From Pseudoalteromonas holothuriae (GTDB lineage: Bacteria; Pseudomonadota; Gammaproteobacteria; Enterobacterales; Alteromonadaceae): a stretch of DNA of 64,000 bases. The notes under the pieces are model-generated. The model was not told where the DNA came from. It made no database searches and saw nothing but the letters and a program-made list of their open reading frames with translations. Below are positions 24,948 to 33,625 of this stretch, piece by piece; position 1 is the stretch's first letter, and every line of letters starts with the position of its first letter. The stretch is taken from assembly GCF_945859825.1 (NCBI RefSeq), contig NZ_CAMAPC010000003.1, positions 420,100 to 484,099 on the forward strand, read 5' to 3'. The position numbers and the translations under genes are program-made.

Positions 24948-25355
24948 TTAAAACTTACCGACTACTTTGACGCTATCTGTTACCTTTGCACTATCAACAT
25001 AACCAATCGCGTCGGCATTTGCTGCAACAAAGTCAATCACAGCTTGCTCACTGCCCAATGCTTCTGGAGGCGTACCTTTACCAGTAAATATCAACTTCGA
25101 CCAATACGCCTTATATTGACTGCTCGATTTACCGACTACATTAGCTGTGAACTTACCCACTGAGTCGCCACTGCTTAACCCGACAGCATTAACCTTAGTA
25201 CCATTACTAAAAGACTTCATTTTACCTAAATAAATCTTTGCAATGGCTTCTTTGTCTAACGCAGTATTATTGCTTGGGTTAATTATGACTGCTACTTCTG
25301 CCTGTATAGCGGCACTGACAGCTAATAGTGTGCCTGCCACAAAATATTTTTTCAT
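24948..25355 (-). CDS. Small PstS-like phosphate-binding domain protein
   Basis: A 135-residue periplasmic protein with a signal peptide (MKKYFVAGTLLAVSAAIQA) and a minimal phosphate-binding-like domain: ALDKEAIAKIYLGKMKSFSNG, then an SSQYKAYWSKLIFTGKG block and AIGYVDSA near the end, the conserved spots of PstS-like proteins. At about half normal PstS length it lacks part of the second lobe. The start is the ATG at 25355 after AGGGGGG; a longer reading frame begins inside the porin gene. It follows the porin gene by 10 bp and is surely co-transcribed. Confidence 0.8.
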   Translation of the reverse strand: MKKYFVAGTLLAVSAAIQAEVAVIINPSNNTALDKEAIAKIYLGKMKSFSNGTKVNAVGLSSGDSVGKFTANVVGKSSSQYKAYWSKLIFTGKGTPPEALGSEQAVIDFVAANADAIGYVDSAKVTDSVKVVGKF

Positions 25356-25365
25356 ATGTGCCCCC

Positions 25366-26559
25366 CTAAAATACCAAATCAATTGCAACGGCTATCACAT
25401 CATTGTCTTGATTACTGAGGTCGTTATCTAGACGGCTCCACTCTACTTTGAGCGCAGCAGATGGATGAAAATCATAGCGCGCGCCCACAGATACTGTATT
25501 AGTGTCGTTATGAGCTGTTCGTAAAGCATTATTCATTGCATCTTTAATAAGAGGTGCATTAGGGTTAGTTGAGTCTGTCGAAACCCTTATTTGCTCTCCA
25601 TTAGCTGCCGTAATGGTTTCAGGCACTTGATTAAAACGACTCGTTGGGTGTTCATCATCATTACTCTCGTAAGTTAAATGCACAGTCCAATCATTTAATC
25701 GATACCCAACTGAAATATAATATTGTGACTGCTCAGCAAGCAAGCTATTGTCTACCTCAATTTCGGTATATTCGCCATCAAGTAAAAAGTTATTATAATC
25801 AATTGCAAAACCTACCCCGATGAACGTGCCATCATCTTCATTAATTAACAACTTATTATATTCATCTTGAATCCCAAATTGCTGTAATGCATTTGCCAAA
25901 CCGGTTAACTGGGCTGAGTTGTCAAGACTAATGGTAGTTTCTGCCATAACATAGGAGGCTCGTAAAGTGAGCCAATCTCGAGTCATGGTCCAATTAAAAC
26001 CAAGAATATCATTTAACTTACCACGGTCTTGACCAGTAACAGCGATAAAGTCCCCTTCAAAACGCCCATAAACAGCTTGCGCAGTAGAGTCCCAATCGCC
26101 AATTTGAGTGTTATGTAAAAGACTCAGCCCCGTTGGAGTAGAAAATGCAAAGTTATATACCGACTGAGGTGGACGTATCCATCTGTATGCGTAACCTACT
26201 TCAATAAAGTCTGAATAGCGAAACAAAGGTAAACGCATTTTACCAGCACTTATACGCAATGAATCATTTATATCATAAGATACATACGCCCACTCAAACT
26301 TAGCATCATAATCATCCCGACCTCTAGAGACTATCTGAGCCGTAGCACTTAACCCATCTCCTAAGTCAGACGAAACCTGAATAGCAAACATACTTTCATT
26401 GCTAAATGATACTTCATCTTCATATCCAAATACGGCCATATTGTCATCAGAGGCAGAGCCTGCAACAATAGAAGCAAAACCGTTAATACGTAAATCGGCT
26501 CCATAAGCAGTACCATTTAAGGCGCAGCACAAAGCCCCAGCTATCAATTGTTTTTTCAT
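25366..26559 (-). CDS. Outer-membrane porin
   Basis: A 397-residue beta-barrel protein with a signal peptide (MKKQLIAGALCCALNGTAYG) and alternating beta-strand pattern to a C-terminal aromatic residue (IAVAIDLVF), the barrel-insertion signal. SVGARYDFHPSAALKVEWSRLD and YISVGYRLNDWTVHLTYES are typical general-porin strands. Upstream of a PstS-like gene by 10 bp, which suggests anion or phosphate uptake; that is inference from context only. Confidence 0.85.
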   Translation of the reverse strand: MKKQLIAGALCCALNGTAYGADLRINGFASIVAGSASDDNMAVFGYEDEVSFSNESMFAIQVSSDLGDGLSATAQIVSRGRDDYDAKFEWAYVSYDINDSLRISAGKMRLPLFRYSDFIEVGYAYRWIRPPQSVYNFAFSTPTGLSLLHNTQIGDWDSTAQAVYGRFEGDFIAVTGQDRGKLNDILGFNWTMTRDWLTLRASYVMAETTISLDNSAQLTGLANALQQFGIQDEYNKLLINEDDGTFIGVGFAIDYNNFLLDGEYTEIEVDNSLLAEQSQYYISVGYRLNDWTVHLTYESNDDEHPTSRFNQVPETITAANGEQIRVSTDSTNPNAPLIKDAMNNALRTAHNDTNTVSVGARYDFHPSAALKVEWSRLDNDLSNQDNDVIAVAIDLVF

Positions 26560-26730
26560 TGTGTCATCCCAAGTGATAATTAATTTAATATCAATATCGA
26601 CTTGAGTATAGGAGTGAATTTTATTTTTAACGTAGTAATCACGAAAAAAATCATGCCCAAGAGTTAGCCTTTAATTGATGATTCTGAATCATATTTTGAG
26701 AATGAGTACATCTTAGGTACAGCAAAATAT

Positions 26731-26758
26731 AATAAGCCCTCTAAAAAGAGGGCTTATT
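26731..26758 (-). terminator. Terminator of the YbbA/YbbP-type operon
   Basis: AATAAGCCCTCT and AGAGGGCTTATT pair perfectly (12 bp) around a 4-nt loop, 22 bp beyond the permease stop. Confidence 0.8.
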
Positions 26759-26779
26759 AATATATGCTTATATAACTCG

Positions 26780-29290
26780 TTAGCCTAGTTTGCGCAGTAA
26801 CCCTTGCGTATTTTGCCGCATCGTATTAGACACCATAAAATACCCAATCAGAGCAACAAAGCCCGCACCTACGGCTGGACCAAGTACCCATACATATGGG
26901 TGCATTTTTCCATCTACGTCAAACAACTGCTGCTGAATGACCAATAAAGTAACATCACTCACCAAAGCGGCAACAAGCCCTGCAATTGCACCTAATAATA
27001 AGAATTCATATAAGGTAGCCAATTTTATCAATCGCCCTCGGGCACCCAAAGTGCGTAATATCACCACCTCTTGCATGCGCTCTGCAAGACTAGCTTGGAC
27101 CTGTGACACCAGTACAAGCGCGCCGCTGATCAGTACAATTGCAAGTACAAACCCAATCGCCAACGACACTTGAGCTATAATTGACTGCGCCTGTTCCAAA
27201 CGGCTTTTAATGTCAATCATGCTTATAGTGGGGTAGCGTTGCAACAAGCTACTAATTGCCTTCGTATGGCTATTATCAAGTTTTGCGGCACTAAAGTATG
27301 TAACAGGCACTTTACCTGCCATATTAGGGCTTAAAATCATCACAAAGTTAGGCTTTAATGTGCCCCAATCTACGCTTCTAAAGCTGGTAACCACCGCATC
27401 AAAACGTTGCTCATTAACTAAAAAGCTAATCTCATCGCCTAACTCTAAGTCTAACCGCTCTTGCCAACCATCAAATACTGACACCTCAATACGGTCACTT
27501 TGGCTATTGTTATCAAACCACTTACCTTGCGTAATTTCATTTCCTTCAGGTAATTCAGTTAGCCAAGTTAAGTTTGGCTCTCGATTTACACCTTCTCGTT
27601 CACTATCAGCTTTTTCTTCACCTTCTTGGCGAGAAATTCTGCGAGCCAGCTCTTCACCATTAACAGCGTCAACCCGCGCATTAAAGACAGGAAAGAATGC
27701 TTCGTGTGTTATGCTATTTTGCTCAAAAAAATCATCCAAGGGCTGAACTTCACTTTGCCCAATATTAATCAAAAACATATTTGGCGCATCTGCGGGTACT
27801 TGTGTTTGCCAGTCAGAGATCATGTCATTTTTAAGTACCACCAAAAACAGCATAAGCTTGATTGCTAAAGCAAAACTAATTAACTGGACAGCGTTAGCAT
27901 TTGCTCGCTTTTGCAATGTAGCAATGGCCAGTGACCAGCTAGAGCCGGGGCTAAGCCCAAGCTTTCTTCCAGCACTAAAAACAAGACGAGATATACCAAA
28001 TAATACGGCAATAACCAGCAGCGTAGAACCAAACAAAATTAACGTAGTAAGTAATTGCTCGCTAAACATCCACATTAGTAAAAATATAGTCAACAAAGAT
28101 AAGCCTATATGAATACGGCTCAAAGCGAGCTTATCACCTAAGCTTCGACGTAAAACACGTAACGGTGGAATATCAAACAAATCGAGTAATGGCTTTAGTG
28201 AAAACATAAGTGCGCAAACAATACCGATAAACACCGATAGTAACCAAGGCCTAACACCTGCAACAGGTAGATCTGTGCCCATAAACTTTGCTAAGTAAGC
28301 GGCTCCAATATGCTGCAACACAAAGCCTAATAACAAACCCACTAAAATTGAAAAGCCAGTAACTAAACTTAGATGCAATAAATAAATATTACGGATCACT
28401 TGCCGACTTCCACCAAGCGTTTTCATCATTGCGACGGGGTCATATTGGCGCTCGCAATAGCGCTTTGCCGATACCGCCATCGCGACAGCTGCCAGCATAA
28501 TTCCGAATAAACCAGCAAGAAGGAGAAACCGCTCTGCTCGTGCTAAATTGTTACCTAGCGGTGATTGCCTATCCTTTATACCTTGCCATGATTGATTTGC
28601 TTTAAGTTGCGGTTTTAACCAAGCATAATAGTCACTTAACTGTTGCTCTTGGCCGGCAAATAGTAGCCTGTGAAACACTCGACTTCCGGGCTGTACCGCT
28701 TGTGTTGCTGCTATGTCATCGTAACTTAATAATACCCGACGATTGCCTGCTAACGAAAAAAACGGTGCATCAGGCTCGTTGACAAGAACTTTTGAAACAG
28801 TGAAGTTTCCAGCCCCAAGTTCTACTTGATCGCCAACTTTAAGACCTAGGCTATAGAACAGCCCTTCACTTAACCAAACGTTGCCTTTTTTAGGTCCACC
28901 TCTTACTTCGTAGGGAACACCATTGAGGTTATCCTTCAAAGTAACCTCTCCTCTTAAGGGATATTCCGGTGATACCGCCTTTATAGAACCTAGTATTAGC
29001 TCTTCATTAGCGAACAACATTGAATCAAAAAACAGCATTTTTGCTGTTTCAAGCCCAAATTCAGCACCTTTAGCTAAAATGTGTGGTTCGATAGGGTGAT
29101 TGCTGGAAAGGCGACGATCTGCGGCGATAAAATCACTGGTTTTTTGCTCTATGTTTAGCCCTATTCGCTGCGTCACGGATGACAAACTAAAAACGGTTAA
29201 CACCGCCAGTGCTATTGCAGCAAAGATAATAGACAACTCACCTCTGCGAAACTCTCTGGCAAAGAGTTTAAATGCTAACTTAATCCACAT
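26780..29290 (-). CDS. FtsX-type ABC transporter permease, YbbP-like
   Basis: About 836 residues, inner membrane. It has the layout of large YbbP/LolE-like permeases: an N-terminal helix (MWIKLAFKLFAREFRRGELS), a periplasmic domain, and two FtsX blocks of helices (about 240-420 and 690-835), with a second periplasmic region between. The start at 29290 has GGAG 10 bp upstream and overlaps the ATPase gene stop by 11 bp. The pair is probably an exporter or lipid/lipoprotein extractor; E. coli YbbAP is the best-known relative. The operon is divergent from tesA, as in enterics. Confidence 0.88.
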   Translation of the reverse strand: MWIKLAFKLFAREFRRGELSIIFAAIALAVLTVFSLSSVTQRIGLNIEQKTSDFIAADRRLSSNHPIEPHILAKGAEFGLETAKMLFFDSMLFANEELILGSIKAVSPEYPLRGEVTLKDNLNGVPYEVRGGPKKGNVWLSEGLFYSLGLKVGDQVELGAGNFTVSKVLVNEPDAPFFSLAGNRRVLLSYDDIAATQAVQPGSRVFHRLLFAGQEQQLSDYYAWLKPQLKANQSWQGIKDRQSPLGNNLARAERFLLLAGLFGIMLAAVAMAVSAKRYCERQYDPVAMMKTLGGSRQVIRNIYLLHLSLVTGFSILVGLLLGFVLQHIGAAYLAKFMGTDLPVAGVRPWLLSVFIGIVCALMFSLKPLLDLFDIPPLRVLRRSLGDKLALSRIHIGLSLLTIFLLMWMFSEQLLTTLILFGSTLLVIAVLFGISRLVFSAGRKLGLSPGSSWSLAIATLQKRANANAVQLISFALAIKLMLFLVVLKNDMISDWQTQVPADAPNMFLINIGQSEVQPLDDFFEQNSITHEAFFPVFNARVDAVNGEELARRISRQEGEEKADSEREGVNREPNLTWLTELPEGNEITQGKWFDNNSQSDRIEVSVFDGWQERLDLELGDEISFLVNEQRFDAVVTSFRSVDWGTLKPNFVMILSPNMAGKVPVTYFSAAKLDNSHTKAISSLLQRYPTISMIDIKSRLEQAQSIIAQVSLAIGFVLAIVLISGALVLVSQVQASLAERMQEVVILRTLGARGRLIKLATLYEFLLLGAIAGLVAALVSDVTLLVIQQQLFDVDGKMHPYVWVLGPAVGAGFVALIGYFMVSNTMRQNTQGLLRKLG

Positions 29291-29993
29291 AGGCAGCCTC
29301 TCCATTACGAATAGTTTCAAGCTTTCCAGCTTCAATATGGATAATACGGTCGCATTGTTTGGCTAGATGCTCATCATGCGTAACCAATATAAGCGTTGTG
29401 CCATTTTGTTTATTAAGATCAAATAGTAACTTTTCAACTAAATGACCATTTTTACTATCTAAATTAGCTGATGGCTCATCGGCAAATAAGATTTTAGGTG
29501 AACCAATAAATGCCCGAGCTATGGCAACACGTTGTTGCTCTCCACCTGACAATTGTGATGGATAATGCTCTAAACGATGTGACAGGCCTACTTTTTCCAG
29601 CAAGCTTAAAGCTTGCTGCTTTGCATTGCTATCTCCTGCCAATTCAGCGGGTAGCATCACATTTTCAAGCGCAGTTAAGCTTTGTACCAGCATAAAAGAT
29701 TGAAATACAAAACCAACTTTTTTGGCTCTAAGTTGCGCTCTCGCCTCTTCATTGAGTTCACTCAATTGCTCACCATCTAAACAAATATCGCCCTTACTCG
29801 CTACATCAAGACCAGCAAGTAAGCTAAGTAACGTGGATTTTCCAGAGCCTGAAGCCCCAACAATCGCAACTGACTCTCCTGACTTGACAGAAAAATTGAT
29901 ATCGCTGAGGATAGTGAGCTCGCCCTCTAGGGTATTTACTGATTTAGTAAGCCCAGTGACGTTAATAATATTTAACTGAGAAAGTACTGACAT
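29280..29993 (-). CDS. ybbA: ABC transporter ATP-binding protein, YbbA-like
   Basis: About 237 residues, LolD/YbbA-type ATPase. Walker A GASGSGKST, signature LSGGEQQRVAIARA, and Walker B ILFADEPSANLD are intact, followed by the switch His in VTHD. It energises the downstream permease. The start at 29993 (MSVLSQLNIIN) is chosen because AGGA lies about 10 bp upstream; its ATG shares bases with the tesA start on the opposite strand (CATG at 29991-29994). A longer in-frame start at 30062 would lie inside tesA. Confidence 0.92.
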   Translation of the reverse strand: MSVLSQLNIINVTGLTKSVNTLEGELTILSDINFSVKSGESVAIVGASGSGKSTLLSLLAGLDVASKGDICLDGEQLSELNEEARAQLRAKKVGFVFQSFMLVQSLTALENVMLPAELAGDSNAKQQALSLLEKVGLSHRLEHYPSQLSGGEQQRVAIARAFIGSPKILFADEPSANLDSKNGHLVEKLLFDLNKQNGTTLILVTHDEHLAKQCDRIIHIEAGKLETIRNGEAAYVD

Positions 29994-30627
29994 GACGCGT
30001 TTTTTCCTAAAGTTCTTAGTGCTCTTTGCGCTAGCGCTACATCCAATTAGCAGTTTTGCCAAAGATAGAATTATGATTATTGGAGATAGCTTAAGCGCAG
30101 GCTATGGCCTTAAACAAGCACAAGCTTGGGTTAATTTGTTACAAAATAAATACGATACACAGCAAAAACCGATCGAATTAATTAATACCGCAATCAGTGG
30201 GCAAACAACAGATAACGCTTTACTTAAAGTTGACGCTTGGCTAAAAGCCCACAAACCAAGTCATGTGTTGATTGAACTAGGTGGCAATGATGGCATAAGA
30301 GGTTTTCCCGTTAAACTATTAAGAAAACACTTAACTCAGTTAGTCACTAAAAGCCAGCAAGCGGGTGCACATGTTGCCCTTATGGAGATCCACATTCCTC
30401 CTAACTTAGGGCCACGGTACACGCAAATGTTTACACAAAGCTATGAAAAAGTCGCTAATAAAACCGATGCTTATTTAATGCCATACTTTATGTTGCCTAT
30501 TGCTGTTAACCCAGCACTCATGCAAGACGATAACCTGCATCCAAATGCCAAAGCTCAACCGTTAATTAGAGACTTTATGGAAAAAGAGATTGCAACTTGG
30601 TTAAGTAGTAGCAAACATAATAAATGA
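29992..30627 (+). CDS. tesA: Acyl-CoA thioesterase I / lysophospholipase TesA
   Basis: A 211-residue periplasmic GDSL/SGNH hydrolase. Signal peptide about 1-23; block I GDSLSAGYG with nucleophile Ser (about 32), block III GGNDGIRG, and block V DDNLHPNAKA with the catalytic Asp-His. The enzyme hydrolyses acyl-CoA, esters and lysophospholipids. It is divergent from ybbA with overlapping start codons, the enteric neighbourhood preserved. A hairpin follows the gene. Confidence 0.95.
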   Translation: MTRFFLKFLVLFALALHPISSFAKDRIMIIGDSLSAGYGLKQAQAWVNLLQNKYDTQQKPIELINTAISGQTTDNALLKVDAWLKAHKPSHVLIELGGNDGIRGFPVKLLRKHLTQLVTKSQQAGAHVALMEIHIPPNLGPRYTQMFTQSYEKVANKTDAYLMPYFMLPIAVNPALMQDDNLHPNAKAQPLIRDFMEKEIATWLSSSKHNK

Positions 30628-30666
30628 GAAGGTTAGGATTTTGAGAAAGGAGTTGAGCTGGTAATT

Positions 30667-30705
30667 CCAGCTCTGCCACCAAAATTGTGACGGAGCTGGT
30701 CTTTA
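30667..30705 (+). terminator. Terminator after tesA
   Basis: CCAGCTC (30667-30673) and GAGCTGG (30693-30699), with an inner CAC/GTG pairing, form an extended hairpin followed by TCTTTATTT. An overlapping smaller hairpin sits at 30653-30671. Confidence 0.6.
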
Positions 30706-30737
30706 TTTACATGTTACTCATTTTAATAAAAATGGTA

Positions 30738-30911
30738 TTAGGCATGTGCCTGAGTCAGCCACTTTATAAAACTTCTAGCATCGCTTGATGTTGAAAAACG
30801 CGTATTTTTCAAACCCGCTTTATCTGCAAAAGTAACACTACTTTTATTGACTGAGATTGACAGCACAGGCTGCGCTATTTGGATCACAGATCCATTATAT
30901 TCATATGACAT
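30738..30911 (-). CDS. Small hypothetical protein (57 residues)
   Basis: An ORF of 57 codons in the otherwise empty 30706-31249 interval. Its product is MSYEYNGSVIQIAQPVLSIS at the start and SFIKWLTQAHA at the end, with balanced, globular composition and no signal or membrane helix. It lacks a strong ribosome binding site (only TGAG 8-11 bp upstream of the ATG). I do not recognise a family; coding status rests on composition and plausible length. Confidence 0.45.
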   Translation of the reverse strand: MSYEYNGSVIQIAQPVLSISVNKSSVTFADKAGLKNTRFSTSSDARSFIKWLTQAHA

Positions 30912-30952
30912 AGAAAACTCACAAACTTAATGCCAGTATTTGACTGGCAAAT

Positions 30953-31090
30953 TTATATATAAGCTTCACTACAGTTTTGACGATATTCCCAACGGTCACG
31001 GTCTTTTTTTAAGACAAGTTCTACCAGCGAGGATGTGCTGGCTATTTGGTCGCCGTACAATAATTCAGCTTTCGATTTTTTAATGCTGGC
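30953..31090 (-). other. Coding-like reading frame without a standard start, possible gene remnant
   Basis: An open frame on the minus strand of about 45 codons ends at the TAA at 30953-30955 with residues such as LVELVLKKDRDRWEYRQN. Composition is protein-like, but there is no ATG or GTG in frame, only TTG and ATT, and a stop lies just upstream. It may be a decayed gene or a small gene with a rare start. The stretch 31091-31249 shows nothing. Confidence 0.3.
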
Positions 31091-31249
31091 TTACTGGATC
31101 AGGGTAAGAAAGGACATTACAAGTCGCTCTTAAATTCACAAGAGCAAAACCAAGTTGATAAATATACCATTAAATAAAACTTACGCACAAGTAATATTTA
31201 CAACATTTTACGTAAAACCCAACTAACAGCTCCAATTTACCCATGTTGT

Positions 31250-31762
31250 TTATAATCCTATTACTTTAGACAGGTGTGTACTCAAGCTTAAATCTACTTG
31301 ATCATTTGGGGCTTTTAGTTCAACCAGTGCATTATCAAAGTCACCTTTACTAAAGTGATCATAAATATTGTTTGATAACGCGTAAGGCTCACTGGGCATA
31401 CCTAAAAATGGAAAGATCATCCTATCTAGCTGACCGTCACTGTCTTTGTCGTGAATCACATTTATGGCATATTTTCCTGCAGGTAGATTATTGAATACCA
31501 CTAAAGTGTTTGGTTTCGTTGGAGTGACTACTTTTTTGCTAAAATAATGAGCCTTCGGGTCGTTAATATTTAAATCAGCATGGAAGTCTGCACTATTGTC
31601 ATGGATCATCACAAGTAGTTGCCCTTCTTCACTATCAACATTGCTGATGTTTATCACCAGTTTCGTTGCCTCTCCCCGCTTCGTATTCACGCTTTGCTTG
31701 GTTGTTGATTGGCACGCCATTAAAACCACACTAGCCGCCACCATTGTCAATATTTTATACAT
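31250..31762 (-). CDS. DUF2141 lipoprotein
   Basis: A 170-residue lipoprotein: signal ending at a lipobox (VLMAC, Cys about 17), then one DUF2141 beta-sandwich domain with LPAGKYAINVIHDKDSDGQLD (about residues 90-110), the conserved acidic hallmark. The family is widespread in Bacteroidetes and Alteromonadales and has no assigned function; the Asp-rich loop suggests Ca binding. ATG follows AGGAGG. Monocistronic. Confidence 0.85.
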   Translation of the reverse strand: MYKILTMVAASVVLMACQSTTKQSVNTKRGEATKLVINISNVDSEEGQLLVMIHDNSADFHADLNINDPKAHYFSKKVVTPTKPNTLVVFNNLPAGKYAINVIHDKDSDGQLDRMIFPFLGMPSEPYALSNNIYDHFSKGDFDNALVELKAPNDQVDLSLSTHLSKVIGL

Positions 31763-31926
31763 AAACTAACCTCCTTATTTTAGGGCATGTTGATCTTTAC
31801 TGTGTGTTTTTAACATAACAGCATTCATGTGTGATAAATATCATATCGATACGCTATTTTTGTAAAAATATGTAGACTTAGCAAATACCTACAAAAGTTC
31901 ACCCAATATTGAGATTTTATACAGAC

Positions 31927-32202
31927 ATGAACAGACCTAATATCACGATACATTATTGTGTGTTATGCCAATGGCTACTTCGTAGCGGCTGGCTAGCGCA
32001 AGAGTTACTTTCAACATTCTCCGATGAATTACAACAAGTTGCGCTGTCTCCAGCATCAAAAGGTATCTTTCAAATTTACTATAACGATGAACTTATTTGG
32101 TGCCGAGTGCTGGATGGTGGTTTCCCTGATGCCAAAGTTTTGAAACGCAGAGTGAGAGACAAATTAGATCCTACGAGAAATCTAGGCCATATAGATAGCT
32201 AA
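31927..32202 (+). CDS. SelT/SelW/SelH (Rdx) family thioredoxin-like protein
   Basis: A 91-residue protein with the family CxxC motif (YCVLCQW, about residues 10-16), where relatives may carry CxxU, and the GIFQIYYNDELIWCRVLDGGFPDAKVLKRRVRD core. Proteins of this family are thought to be redox-active, but the function is unsettled. Cys replaces Sec, so no SECIS is needed. The ATG at 31927 is preferred over the TTG at 31909. Confidence 0.85.
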   Translation: MNRPNITIHYCVLCQWLLRSGWLAQELLSTFSDELQQVALSPASKGIFQIYYNDELIWCRVLDGGFPDAKVLKRRVRDKLDPTRNLGHIDS

Positions 32203-32382
32203 AATATATATTTAGAGATTGATTATTAAATGGCATTTGGTTAATTTAATTAAACTTTCACAATACATTAGAAAGCTGCACTTAAAAATTAACTGTAAAT
32301 TCACCGTGCTTTTGCAATAGAGGTGATATGCTGATATAACATGTAAAAAAGGTACATCCATCAATTGGATTAAATAATAAAA

Positions 32383-32880
32383 ATGAAATTTAGTTTTAGC
32401 CATTTTGAATTTGACTGCGACGCTTTAGTACTCACTAATAAGGGTAAAGTTTTTTCGCTAAACGAAAAGCCAGCCAAATTACTCGCACTTCTCATCATGG
32501 GTGCCGATCGTATTCACAGTAAAGATGAAATATTAGAGGTAGTTTGGCCTGGTCGTACTGTGACAAACCAAGTTGTCTTCCAAAGTATTGGTCACCTTAG
32601 AGCTCTGTTTGGTGATGATGCAATTAAAACCTTTTCTCGTAAGGGGTATCAATGGCAATTGCCCTTGGTTCCGGTAAAAGACGATGATCATGCTAATAAC
32701 AAAGCGCCAGAGCAAGAGGAACTACCAAAAAACAACTCCAATGAAAGACATGATAATTCAAGCGATGAGCCCGCTGAACCATCGACACCATCAGCAAGAA
32801 TTAATAGATCGACAGCAATTTGGCCTGTGGCAGCAGTTACAATATTGGGTGTACTCGCTGGCGTTTACTTCTTAGTTTGA
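32383..32880 (+). CDS. Membrane-anchored winged-helix regulator (CadC/ToxR-like), no sensor domain
   Basis: A 165-residue protein with an N-terminal OmpR/PhoB-type winged helix (about 5-95; LNEKPAKLLALLIMG, VFQSIGHLRALFGDD, and the hairpin RKGYQW), a polar linker rich in Asn, Ser, Pro and Glu, and one membrane helix (about 142-163) that ends at the C-terminus. Related CadC/ToxR-type proteins continue into a periplasmic sensor; this one stops after the helix. Promoter target unknown. The 180 bp before it contain nothing recognisable. Confidence 0.8.
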   Translation: MKFSFSHFEFDCDALVLTNKGKVFSLNEKPAKLLALLIMGADRIHSKDEILEVVWPGRTVTNQVVFQSIGHLRALFGDDAIKTFSRKGYQWQLPLVPVKDDDHANNKAPEQEELPKNNSNERHDNSSDEPAEPSTPSARINRSTAIWPVAAVTILGVLAGVYFLV

Positions 32881-32937
32881 TCAATTTAAGTTAAACGCTC
32901 ATTATTTAGGTCACAATGCCTAAACAATGGAAGCGAT

Positions 32938-33477
32938 ATGTTAAATACATCAAACTGCGGACTAATCGTTATAGATATACAAGGAAAGCTGGCTCACAAA
33001 GTTGCCAATAGTTCAGAGCTTATCGCCAACACCAGAACGTTGATTCTCGGTTGTCAGGCGCTCAAACTGCCTATTCTTTGGCTGGAACAGACGCCTGATA
33101 AATTAGGTATTACAGTTAAAGAACTTGCGCAGCTAATGCCTTTTGAGCAGCCCATTGCGAAAACAACGTTCAGTGGGTGTGCTAATCACACGTTTATGCA
33201 GCGATTAAGACATACCAATAAATGCCATTGGCTAATTTGTGGCATTGAAGCACATATTTGTGTGTACCAAACTGCCTCTGATTTGCTTGCATTGAACTTC
33301 AATGTAGTACTCATAGATGATGCTATTTCATCTCGTAGTGCCAGTCATAAAGCACTCGCCTTGCAAAAATTACAGCATAACGGTGCGCAATTAAGCAATA
33401 TTGAAATGTGTCTGTATGAGCTACTAGCTGACTCACTACACCCCGAATTTAGAACTATTTTACAACTAATTAAGTAA
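32938..33477 (+). CDS. Isochorismatase-like cysteine hydrolase
   Basis: A 179-residue isochorismatase-superfamily hydrolase of the YcaC type. The catalytic Asp is in LIVIDIQGKLA (about residue 13), the Lys about residue 79 (IAKTTFSGC), and the nucleophile Cys in LICGIEAHICVYQTA (about 101-115). The substrate is unknown; close relatives include nicotinamidase-like and maleamate-like amidohydrolases. Co-oriented with the winged-helix gene, 57 bp downstream. Confidence 0.85.
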   Translation: MLNTSNCGLIVIDIQGKLAHKVANSSELIANTRTLILGCQALKLPILWLEQTPDKLGITVKELAQLMPFEQPIAKTTFSGCANHTFMQRLRHTNKCHWLICGIEAHICVYQTASDLLALNFNVVLIDDAISSRSASHKALALQKLQHNGAQLSNIEMCLYELLADSLHPEFRTILQLIK

Positions 33478-33485
33478 AGAAACAC

Positions 33486-33511
33486 AACATGCTACTTACT
33501 CAGCATGTTTT
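33486..33511 (+). terminator. Terminator of the isochorismatase-like gene
   Basis: AACATGCT (33486-33493) and AGCATGTT (33502-33509) form a perfect 8-bp stem followed by TTATAT. Confidence 0.65.
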
Positions 33512-33625
33512 ATATACAGGTATCCATTCATGGCAAGAGAGTATAAATCCTCTCTATTAAGTGGAGGTTACTGAGTAAAGGGGAGCATGATGTATAAAGA
33601 TGTGACCCCTTTTACGGCTCAAGGC

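Noticed and set aside
29993..30062. Longer start for the ybbA-like ATPase (30062)
   Set aside because: It would lie wholly antisense within tesA; the ATG at 29993 has a good Shine-Dalgarno and gives the standard N-terminus.
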